5,983 nucleotides of DNA from Candidatus Kapaibacterium sp. (GTDB lineage: Bacteria; Bacteroidota; Ignavibacteria; Kapaibacteriales; UBA2268). The translations under genes and the position numbers were made by a program. The notes beneath the pieces were generated by a model that saw only the letters and a program-made list of their open reading frames with translations, did not search any database and was not told where the DNA came from. The stretch lies in contig JAQUZU010000113.1 of assembly GCA_028691175.1 (NCBI GenBank), forward strand, positions 1-5,983. Direction: 5' to 3'. Below are positions 1 through 5,949 of this stretch, piece by piece (within the stretch, counting starts at the first letter, position 1; every line of letters starts with the position of its first letter).

Positions 1-1395
1 GCAATGGTATATTTTACCGATTTGAATTCGGTTTTAACATTTCCGTTTATTTGTTTGCTCTGTGCTTTTGCAAAAATCGGAATGGCTACTCTGCTTTCAA
101 TTCCGACCGGAGGAATAGTTGAACGCCGGACATTCGAGATAGAATCGCTCACTTATCTGAATCAAATCGTTGCAAACACAGTAGAATTCGATAATTTGCT
201 GAAAACAATTTGCCAACTCGCTCTCTCGAGTACAAACGCACAAATCGCGTGGGTTGAGATATTTGCACACGAAAATTCCGAAAGCAAACTTTACTCCGAA
301 AATATTTCTCCACTACAAGTTCAAGATATTCATAAAGATACTTACGCCGAAAAACTCCTTCTGAATGTAAGTAAGCCCCTGCTGATCGGCTCGGTAGAAG
401 AGGCAATTAAAGAAAACCCGCAATTCGAGGTTTTCGGATTTGCCGGATCGATGGCGATAATTCCATTATACTTTAAGTCTGAAAAAATCGGAAATTTAGT
501 TGTCATAAGCAACGACGAATACAGCCTCGATGATGATACTTTAACACTTTTAAATGCATATAAAGACAACATCAGCATCGCAATCGAGAATGCCAAGCTG
601 CTCGAGGATTCTATCGAAAAAGAGAAATATAAGCAGGAGGTTGCACTCGCAAAAGACATGCAGGACAAACTTCTTCCTAAAGTTGTGCCGCAGCATATCA
701 GCTATTCGCTCGCGGCAAAAACTCAAAGTGCGGAAATTGTAGGCGGAGATTACTACGACATAGTCTATTTGAAAAACGGGAAAATGTGTATCCTTATCGG
801 CGACGTTTCCGGCAAAGGCATTAGTGCGTCATTTTATATGGCTCAGCTCAAGGGTGTAGTTCTCTCGCAAGCAAAAGAGGCTACTACGGCGACTGATATT
901 CTCAAGCGAATAAACGCAGTGCTGTACGGCAAGATGGACCGAAAAATGTATATTACTCTCTCGGCGCTTGTGCTCGACGATGCCAACGGACACGTCTCTT
1001 TTGCTCGTGGCGGCCACATGCCGACAGTAATTAAGCACAGTTCGGAAATCACATTTTACCAGCCGAAAGGATTCGGAATCGGACTTGTTCCACCGTCAAA
1101 GTATAATTCAAATCTCGAGGAAGTCTCGATTCAACTCTCGCCCGGCGACGTATGCTTTATGTTTTCGGACGGAGTAAATGAACTGCGAAATACGGCCGGA
1201 GACGAGTTCGGTTACGATAATTTGAAACTTTTTCTCTCGTCTGACGTATTTGATAGTGCGCAATCTGTAATTAATAGCATAGAAACGCATTTGCAAGAAT
1301 TTGCATGTAATGCCGGACAAATAGACGATATAACAATTGTAGCTGTCGTATTTATGCCGCAATCCGACACCGGAAAACAAAAAGATAATACATAG
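1..1395 (+). CDS. GAF-PP2C serine phosphatase, RsbU/SpoIIE type (5' end probably truncated)
   Basis: This is a PPM/PP2C-family protein serine phosphatase, expected to dephosphorylate the STAS protein encoded next to it. Numbering from the ATG at 4, a hydrophobic stretch (about 9-33) is followed by a short linker, a GAF-like sensory domain (about 52-200), a helical linker ending LAKDMQDKLLP (215-225) and a SpoIIE-type catalytic domain (about 228-450). The metal-binding motifs are present: VGGDYYD (246-252), GDVSGKG (266-272), FSDG (387-390, Asp389) and DDIT (441-444). The usual NAGH motif reads RGGH (335-338). The frame is open to the left edge and the first visible residues look like the last membrane helix of a longer anchor, so the true start is probably upstream and the ATG at 4 is only the first in view. 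The GAF ligand cannot be read from the sequence. It is the first visible gene of an operon with the STAS protein, kinase and CcmC-like protein. The family call is firm, while the partner assignment is inferred from context. Confidence 0.93.
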   Translation, partial: AMVYFTDLNSVLTFPFICLLCAFAKIGMATLLSIPTGGIVERRTFEIESLTYLNQIVANTVEFDNLLKTICQLALSSTNAQIAWVEIFAHENSESKLYSENISPLQVQDIHKDTYAEKLLLNVSKPLLIGSVEEAIKENPQFEVFGFAGSMAIIPLYFKSEKIGNLVVISNDEYSLDDDTLTLLNAYKDNISIAIENAKLLEDSIEKEKYKQEVALAKDMQDKLLPKVVPQHISYSLAAKTQSAEIVGGDYYDIVYLKNGKMCILIGDVSGKGISASFYMAQLKGVVLSQAKEATTATDILKRINAVLYGKMDRKMYITLSALVLDDANGHVSFARGGHMPTVIKHSSEITFYQPKGFGIGLVPPSKYNSNLEEVSIQLSPGDVCFMFSDGVNELRNTAGDEFGYDNLKLFLSSDVFDSAQSVINSIETHLQEFACNAGQIDDITIVAVVFMPQSDTGKQKDNT

Positions 1396-1446
1396 CAACT
1401 CGGATAAGTTGGAAACTAATGCAAATAAATAAACAGGAAATAGGAA

Positions 1447-1812
1447 ATGGAAAATAGTTTTGAAGTAAAAAACGCAAAATGCGGGGAAATTCAAATTATT
1501 TCGCCGTGCGGCTATCTTGATGCCCATACTGCACCGGAATTGGAGAACGCTATCCGTACGGCAATAGATGCCGGCGAGAAATTCTTGCTCGTCGATTTCG
1601 AAAGTCTGGACTATATTTCAAGTGCAGGTCTTGGCGTATTTATGGCATTTATCGAAGATATCCGCGAGATAGGTGGCGACATCAAGATGTCCTCTCTCAA
1701 GCAAAAAGTTTATGCAGTTTTCGATCTCCTTGGTTTCCCAATTCTATTCGACATTCTGCCGACAAAGCAGGAAGGCATAGCAAAATTCGACGAACTAATC
1801 GCAAAACCATGA
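1447..1812 (+). CDS. STAS-domain anti-sigma-factor antagonist (RsbV/SpoIIAA type)
   Basis: This is a small cytosolic STAS protein of 121 residues, close to the usual length for RsbV/SpoIIAA. In this family the unphosphorylated form binds the partner kinase and frees its client, and phosphorylation on one serine blocks that. The domain fills nearly the whole protein: the GYLDAHTAPELE segment (22-33) matches the conserved GELD(x)HTA region, and DYISSAGLGVF (55-65) is the phosphorylation loop. Aligned by eye to SpoIIAA (FMDSSGL), Ser59 is the predicted phosphosite and the preceding Asp is replaced by Ser58, a substitution I also know from other STAS proteins. The start is supported by AGGAAA at 1435-1440, 6 nt before the ATG. 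It lies 51 nt after the phosphatase gene, and its TGA stop overlaps the next start (ATGA), so it is probably translated together with its kinase. Confidence 0.93.
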   Translation: MENSFEVKNAKCGEIQIISPCGYLDAHTAPELENAIRTAIDAGEKFLLVDFESLDYISSAGLGVFMAFIEDIREIGGDIKMSSLKQKVYAVFDLLGFPILFDILPTKQEGIAKFDELIAKP

Positions 1813-2237
1813 TGAATTCGACCGGACATATTGACAAAATTTCCGTGCCGGCTAGACCGGAGTGTCTTGCGAGCATTCGAACTTTTATAGAAAAACAGAC
1901 CACGCAGGCAGGCTTGGACGAAAAGCAATCCTATAATGTTATCCTTTCGTGCGATGAGGCCTGCTCAAATTTGATGAGACATTCGCTTATGCCGGATATG
2001 AATATTATTTTAACTGCAACGCACCTTGCGAATATTCTCAAAATAGAAATCACTGACCATGGCAAGCCTTTCAATCCGCTGACTTACTCCGAGACAGATA
2101 TTTCTGAACGGTTGCACTCATTCAAACGTGGCGGACTTGGGATTCATATTATTAAGTCTCTGATTGACGAAATCACTTACACCTCAACCACGGCGGGCAA
2201 CACACTGACTTTCATAAAATTCATAAATAAAGCATGA
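1809..2237 (+). CDS. RsbW/SpoIIAB-type serine kinase / anti-sigma factor (HATPase_c_2)
   Basis: This 142-residue GHKL-fold ATPase fits the anti-sigma-factor serine kinase family, which phosphorylates a STAS partner and sequesters a client, classically a sigma factor. The N-box reads CDEACSNLMRH (48-58) with Glu50 and Asn54 at the catalytic-base and Mg-binding positions. The G1 box is ITDHGKPFNP (81-90), and the G2 box is GGLGI (108-112) in a short ATP lid. There are no membrane segments or histidine phosphoacceptor domain, which separates it from two-component kinases. The start overlaps the STAS stop by 4 nt (ATGA at 1809-1812). A second in-frame ATG at 1812 would give a protein one residue shorter, and I cannot tell the two apart. 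Its own stop overlaps the CcmC-like start in the same way. No sigma factor gene is visible, so calling it strictly an anti-sigma factor is an extrapolation. The client could be another protein. Confidence 0.9.
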   Translation: MMNSTGHIDKISVPARPECLASIRTFIEKQTTQAGLDEKQSYNVILSCDEACSNLMRHSLMPDMNIILTATHLANILKIEITDHGKPFNPLTYSETDISERLHSFKRGGLGIHIIKSLIDEITYTSTTAGNTLTFIKFINKA

Positions 2238-2974
2238 TTCCGTTTATCCTGTCTCTGGCACTCGCTTTAGCATTTCTCCCGTGGGGAATTTGCAGCATTC
2301 GCAAACGCAGATTAGGAAATGCACGCTATTTCATTTTTACGATTATTCTTGCAAGCATTGCAGTTATTGTTCCGGTCATTACGCCCGTCGGCACCGATCA
2401 GTTATGGTCTTTCCCACAAATACCGGGATTAGACGAATATATTCGCTTATTTTCGATTCATGTTCCGCTGGCGTGGGTGTCTGTTCTGGCATTTGCATTT
2501 TCGGTAATTTATTCCGTTGCATATTTAAAGAATGGGAACAATACAAGTGCTGTCGTAGCACATGCTTCAGTTAAGTATGGCACTATTTTTTGTATTCTCG
2601 CCACAGTTACCGGAATGATCTGGGCGAAACACAGTTGGGGCACGTGGTGGAACTGGGATCCGCGGCAAACCTCGATTGCTTTTTTGCTACTGATTTATTG
2701 TACATATTTTGCACTTCGTGCGGCTATTACGGCAACAAAGACAAAAGCGCGAATTTCATCTGTATATGCAATTCTATCCGGTTTGACTGTTCCGTTTTTC
2801 ATTTTTATGCTTCCGCGTCTTACCGGCGGACTTCATCCGGGAAGCGGTTCTTCTTCGCCTGTCGCGGGAGGTTCAATTCTGGATTCTTCTCTCCTATACG
2901 CTTTTGCATTATCATTATATGCCATGACCTCACTATTTTTGGTGCTGATTGATAGGCAAAAAGATATTAAATAG
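2234..2974 (+). CDS. ccmC: CcmC/CcsA-family cytochrome c biogenesis membrane protein (haem handling)
   Basis: This is an integral membrane protein of 246 residues, almost the same length as E. coli CcmC (245). In the system I pathway CcmC presents haem on the outer face of the inner membrane and loads it onto CcmE for cytochrome c maturation. The hallmark tryptophan-rich (WWD) signature is clear: MIWAKHSWGTWWNWDPRQT, about 128-146. The two conserved flanking histidines have good candidates in His76 (IHVPLAW) and His201 (GGLHP), the positions that act as axial haem ligands in the family. I count about seven hydrophobic segments (roughly 2-20, 31-51, 76-97, 113-133, 144-163, 176-196, 217-239), one more than the six usual for CcmC, so the first may be extra. 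The start overlaps the kinase stop by 4 nt (ATGA at 2234-2237). It is the last gene before a hairpin terminator, and no ccmA, ccmB, ccmE or ccmF is visible. A CcsA/CcsB-type (system II) or CcmF-like role is less likely, given the length. Confidence 0.88.
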   Translation: MIPFILSLALALAFLPWGICSIRKRRLGNARYFIFTIILASIAVIVPVITPVGTDQLWSFPQIPGLDEYIRLFSIHVPLAWVSVLAFAFSVIYSVAYLKNGNNTSAVVAHASVKYGTIFCILATVTGMIWAKHSWGTWWNWDPRQTSIAFLLLIYCTYFALRAAITATKTKARISSVYAILSGLTVPFFIFMLPRLTGGLHPGSGSSSPVAGGSILDSSLLYAFALSLYAMTSLFLVLIDRQKDIK

Positions 2975-2998
2975 AAATTTTTACAGCAAAATACAAAC

Positions 2999-3031
2999 AG
3001 AACGAGGCGAATAAATTATCCGCCTCGTTCT
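2999..3031. terminator. Hairpin between convergent genes, probable bidirectional terminator
   Basis: A perfect 11-bp stem, AGAACGAGGCG (2999-3009) with CGCCTCGTTCT (3021-3031), closes an 11-nt AT-rich loop. It sits 24 nt after the ccmC-like stop (plus strand) and 34 nt after the histidine kinase stop (minus strand), with nothing else in the gap. On the plus strand only a short T-run (TTTC) follows. On the minus strand the following sequence is T-rich but broken (GTTTGTATTTTG). The position and stem strength argue for termination in both directions, and the imperfect U-tracts leave its efficiency uncertain. Confidence 0.8.
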
Positions 3032-3065
3032 TTCATAGTATCTGCTAAATTACAGCGTTACATAT

Positions 3066-4763
3066 TTATGCTTTCCCGACGGGAAATGTAAATATGAAAG
3101 TTGAACCTTTGCCGAGTTCGCTCTCTACGTGGATCTTACCACCGTTTTTCTCTGTAAATTCCTTGCACAAAATCAAGCCTAAGCCTGTGCCTTTTTCAGC
3201 AGTAGTGCCGAGCGTAGTAACATTGACATCGATGCGGAAGAGTTTATTGATGTTCTCCGGTGGGATGCCGATACCGTTATCAACAACCGAAAACTCTACA
3301 AAATCATTATCGGTCTTCTTGGCAGTTATCCTGATTACGCCACCAATCGAAGTAAATTTTATTGCATTCGAAACCAAATTTCGCAATATGGTCGAAGCCA
3401 TATTTTTATCGCCAAAGCATATTAAATCTTTGTCAACTTTGCCTTCGATGCGTATATTCTTCGCTTCTGCCTGTGGAGTATGAACATAAATCGTATTTTG
3501 AACTACATCATTAACAACGAAGTTGTCCGGCTCAAACGGAATAGTTCCACGCTGTGCGCGTGCCCAAGTAAGAAGATTCTCGAGCAAATTAAATAAGCTC
3601 TTCGCCGTAATATTTATATCTTTTGAAAAGTCGATAAGTTCTTCTTTTGTGAATACATAATCCTGATTAGAGATAAATTCAGTAGTCGAGAGAATAACCG
3701 CAAACGGATTGCGCAAATCGTGTGCAATAATCGAGAAGAATTTATCTTTCGTCGCATTAAGATCTTCAAGTTCCCTGTTTTGTTTTTGAATTTTTTCGTA
3801 TTGCTCTTCGATTTTTTGATTTTGATCAAAGCTGCTTCCCATCAGTTTAGCAATTTGCCCAAACTCATCGCGCCTACGCTCTAAGCCTGTAATTGGATCT
3901 TTTGCCTTAAGATCAAGACTTTCGCGGATCTCACGAAGCGGATCGGAAATACTTTTCTTCACGATAAAGAACATGAACGCAATCAGCAGAATCACGAATA
4001 TAACATACACTACAATCATTGTCTGGTTATGTTTCGCTTCAGTCTGAGCAAGTTTGTCCTGGCTTACAAAAACGAACTTAGCGACTTCAGTGTTATCCCA
4101 AGTAAGCAAATTGCGATATATAACATTCTGGTATTCGTCGGCGTGATAACGCAACGATTTATCTGTATAGAGGTAAGTCTTAGTATTTGTAAGGTTTTTC
4201 AGCGTACCAATAATTTCTTTGCTGACGACGCGTCCAACAAATAAATATCCGTTCGGAGCACTTTTTCTATCCGGATCATTCGAGCGATGCACTGAATATC
4301 CAACAATTTCTATTATAGTATTGTCTTTATTTACATAGTAATGATATACGTGCTTTGTACCAATATCGAAATACTTATTTACGTCCGGAAATGGCGTCGA
4401 CAATTCGGTAATGCCTTTTTTCTGTATGTTGTATATTTGCTTTCCTGTAGCGTTTATAATCCAAATATACTGCATATCCGAAGTCGTCAACAGGGTATTA
4501 ATGTTATCCACTACCCAATCCGGATTCGGTTTTGCAATATAGTCTGCGAGTGCATCCCACAACGTATTATCATAGGCAGAATTCACCAACGAACTACTTG
4601 CATGCGTTAATGCAATATCGACAATATATTCTCTCTCCTTTTGCTCTTCTTTTTTAATCTCTTTGTATTTTTCCTTCGAGAATGCTAGCAATGTTACAAT
4701 AAGTAACAATAAAATTCCCAATGCCCCGGAGAACATTGCAACAAGTTTTTTTTGTACATCCAT
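3066..4763 (-). CDS. Membrane sensor histidine kinase with CHASE4-like extracytoplasmic domain, HAMP, HisKA and HATPase_c
   Basis: This is a complete two-component sensor kinase of 565 residues. Membrane helix 1 spans about 8-28 and helix 2 about 248-268. Between them lies a roughly 220-residue extracytoplasmic region resembling CHASE4: YDNTLWDALADY at 64-75, then WVVDNI and IIN..GKQI near 83-110. A HAMP-like linker follows (about 268-315, with DP at 274-275 and DEFGQIAKLM at 299-308), then a short coiled coil (about 315-340). The H-box IIAHDLRNPF carries the phosphoacceptor His348. The ATPase domain has an N-box RNLVSNAIKF (461-470), G1 DNGIGI (495-500), an F-box around 509, and G2 GTGLGL (525-530). 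No receiver domain is fused and no response regulator is adjacent. The start is supported by GAGG at 4772-4775 (minus strand), 8 nt before the ATG. It lies 21 nt downstream of the envelope-protein gene, probably in one transcript. The ligand is unknown. Confidence 0.93.
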   Translation of the reverse strand: MDVQKKLVAMFSGALGILLLLIVTLLAFSKEKYKEIKKEEQKEREYIVDIALTHASSSLVNSAYDNTLWDALADYIAKPNPDWVVDNINTLLTTSDMQYIWIINATGKQIYNIQKKGITELSTPFPDVNKYFDIGTKHVYHYYVNKDNTIIEIVGYSVHRSNDPDRKSAPNGYLFVGRVVSKEIIGTLKNLTNTKTYLYTDKSLRYHADEYQNVIYRNLLTWDNTEVAKFVFVSQDKLAQTEAKHNQTMIVVYVIFVILLIAFMFFIVKKSISDPLREIRESLDLKAKDPITGLERRRDEFGQIAKLMGSSFDQNQKIEEQYEKIQKQNRELEDLNATKDKFFSIIAHDLRNPFAVILSTTEFISNQDYVFTKEELIDFSKDINITAKSLFNLLENLLTWARAQRGTIPFEPDNFVVNDVVQNTIYVHTPQAEAKNIRIEGKVDKDLICFGDKNMASTILRNLVSNAIKFTSIGGVIRITAKKTDNDFVEFSVVDNGIGIPPENINKLFRIDVNVTTLGTTAEKGTGLGLILCKEFTEKNGGKIHVESELGKGSTFIFTFPVGKA

Positions 4764-4784
4764 AATAATTACCTCAACCTCTTT

Positions 4785-5771
4785 TTATTGATAATTGTCA
4801 TTTTTCGATAGAAATCCAATAATATATTTCGCATATAATCTAAAAATTCCTACTTGCGGAGTATTTTTTCCTGCAAGAGTCAGCTCGTATGAAATCCCCG
4901 GAAGGAAACGTTTCTCAATTAATACGTCGAAATAAAGTCCCAACCGCAAATTCTCCTCCTGATATTGATATTGGAACGGGTCAAACGGGCGACTCTTCAT
5001 ATCAATTTTGTCGAGACTCTTATTATACTGCAAATATACCCCAAAAGCCGATTGCTCAACCGTAATAAGTCCGGCACCGAATTTTATATGAAACATATCG
5101 CTAACAGGTGAATCAATATAAGAAGTATATTCGGCACCAAGTTCGCAATAAGTCTTCTCGCCGCGGTAAATTGCTGATAAATATGGCTTTACGCTGCCAT
5201 AGTACATCTCGTAAACTTCCACGCCGATGCCGGCAGTATCGGTTTCGAGCGTCGAAATACGCCAATCAAGCCCACCGGAAAAATAGAAATTTTTATAGCG
5301 ATAATCTGCCCCCAGCCCAAGGCTGACGTATGGAATATTCGTATTATCATAGACTAAACTATGCGAGCCGATTGAATCGGTTTTACCATTATCCGCCCAC
5401 TTTTTAGAAATACTATTAATTGCAAATGGCGCAGAAACACGTGCAAAAATGCAATAATTCGGATTGTTTATAAGCGTCTGCGAAACATCCAGCCCAACAA
5501 GATAGACGTGATTTTTAAAAGTGTAGACCGAATCGTGGTTTTCGTCGAGCGGACAAATTACATCCGGGAACTGCGTACCTTCCTCCTCATAGTACGCGGC
5601 AGATGAAATGCGGTTCATCCACAAACCCAGATAATTGCGGTTTTTGAATACAAGGCTATCGGCTGTTGGCGAATCGCCATGGTCGGATTTCTTTTTTTTC
5701 GGCTTTGCCATTGCGTCCATTCCGCCGAAAAGTAAAACTGCAATTGCGAATATAACTATGATTTTTTTCAC
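4785..5771 (-). CDS. Secreted, probable outer-membrane beta-barrel protein of unknown function (GTG start)
   Basis: I do not recognise this 328-residue protein as a named family. Residues 1-22 form a clear Sec signal peptide: MKK, a hydrophobic core IIVIFAIAVLLFGG, and a likely signal peptidase I site after AMA (20-22). No lipobox cysteine follows. Immediately after is a lysine-rich patch (KPKKKK, 23-28). The rest is rich in aromatic residues and alternating hydrophobic/polar strands (for example about 147-174, 193-219, 226-250, 274-288 and 306-320), as in a small outer-membrane beta-barrel. It does not end in the usual terminal aromatic residue (the last residues are NDNYQ), so barrel membership is inferred. 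The start codon is GTG (minus-strand complement of 5769-5771). A purine-rich GGGGA at 5778-5782 sits 6 nt upstream, and the next in-frame ATG (residue 18) would destroy the signal peptide. It probably leads an operon with the downstream histidine kinase, which suggests a sensing or envelope link. Confidence 0.85.
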   Translation of the reverse strand: MKKIIVIFAIAVLLFGGMDAMAKPKKKKSDHGDSPTADSLVFKNRNYLGLWMNRISSAAYYEEEGTQFPDVICPLDENHDSVYTFKNHVYLVGLDVSQTLINNPNYCIFARVSAPFAINSISKKWADNGKTDSIGSHSLVYDNTNIPYVSLGLGADYRYKNFYFSGGLDWRISTLETDTAGIGVEVYEMYYGSVKPYLSAIYRGEKTYCELGAEYTSYIDSPVSDMFHIKFGAGLITVEQSAFGVYLQYNKSLDKIDMKSRPFDPFQYQYQEENLRLGLYFDVLIEKRFLPGISYELTLAGKNTPQVGIFRLYAKYIIGFLSKNDNYQ

Positions 5772-5777
5772 TTTATT

Positions 5778-5782
5778 TCCCC
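5778..5782 (-). promoter_or_regulatory. Ribosome binding site GGGGA that supports the GTG start
   Basis: On the minus strand GGGGA lies 6 nt upstream of the GTG at 5771-5769. It is the main reason to accept the non-ATG start, since translation from here produces an intact signal peptide. Confidence 0.55.
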
Positions 5783-5787
5783 GTAAT

Positions 5788-5793
5788 ATTATA
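5788..5793 (-). promoter_or_regulatory. TATAAT, candidate -10 box for the envelope-protein/kinase operon
   Basis: The minus strand reads TATAAT exactly at 5793-5788. There is no good TTGACA-like -35 at 17-nt spacing (5816-5811 reads GATGTC). The implied transcript start near 5781 would fall within the GGGGA motif (5782-5778), leaving a very short leader. It may be a chance match in AT-rich DNA or a promoter that depends on an activator bound to the inverted repeat. Confidence 0.25.
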
Positions 5794-5828
5794 GTGGCGA
5801 TCTCTTTCCTGACATCATATCGCCACTA
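5792..5828. repeat. Perfect 10-bp inverted repeat upstream of the envelope-protein gene
   Basis: TAGTGGCGAT (5792-5801) and ATCGCCACTA (5819-5828) are exact reverse complements separated by 17 nt. Read on the plus strand the hairpin is followed by AATTTTTTTG (5829-5838) and looks like an intrinsic terminator. However, no plus-strand gene ends here, since the gene to its left runs the other way. On the minus strand it lies 20-56 nt before the GTG start, and its proximal arm overlaps a TATAAT box. It could be an operator, a 5'-leader hairpin, or a terminator that stops antisense transcription heading into the possible divergent gene. The sequence alone does not decide. Confidence 0.6.
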
Positions 5829-5875
5829 AATTTTTTTGATTTTTCTCAAGTTACAATATTTCCAAATCTTATGAT

Positions 5876-5881
5876 TACAAT
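5876..5881 (+). promoter_or_regulatory. TACAAT, weak candidate -10 box for the possible divergent gene
   Basis: TACAAT matches five of six positions of the TATAAT consensus. TTACAA at 5851-5856 is the nearest -35-like hexamer, but at an over-long 19-nt spacing. This intergenic region is strongly AT-rich, so chance matches are expected. It is noted because the possible gene at 5950 needs a promoter in this stretch. Confidence 0.15.
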
Positions 5882-5949
5882 AGTACGATTTTTTTTAGAA
5901 ATATCAAAATAAAATTTCATTTTTTTACATTTTGTCAGGCAGCAGAATA

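Noticed and set aside
1396..1411. Small hairpin CAACT/AGTTG just after the phosphatase stop
   Set aside because: The stem is only 5 bp and has no T-run, too weak to call a terminator between the phosphatase and STAS genes. The rest of the 51-nt gap holds only the STAS ribosome binding site.
1108..1527. 139-codon open frame on the minus strand
   Set aside because: It lies opposite the phosphatase C-terminus and the STAS start. Its composition is not protein-like for a known family and the plus-strand genes there have clear catalytic motifs.
2590..2952. 120-codon plus-strand open frame inside the CcmC-like gene
   Set aside because: It is an out-of-frame shadow. The overlapping frame carries the WWD signature and membrane helices.
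3094..3483. 129-codon plus-strand open frame
   Set aside because: It is antisense to the ATPase domain of the histidine kinase, whose N, G1 and G2 boxes are intact.
5935..5940. CTGACA on the minus strand as a -35 box for the envelope-protein operon
   Set aside because: No convincing -10 hexamer follows at 16-18 nt (ATTTTA at 17), so it was not annotated.
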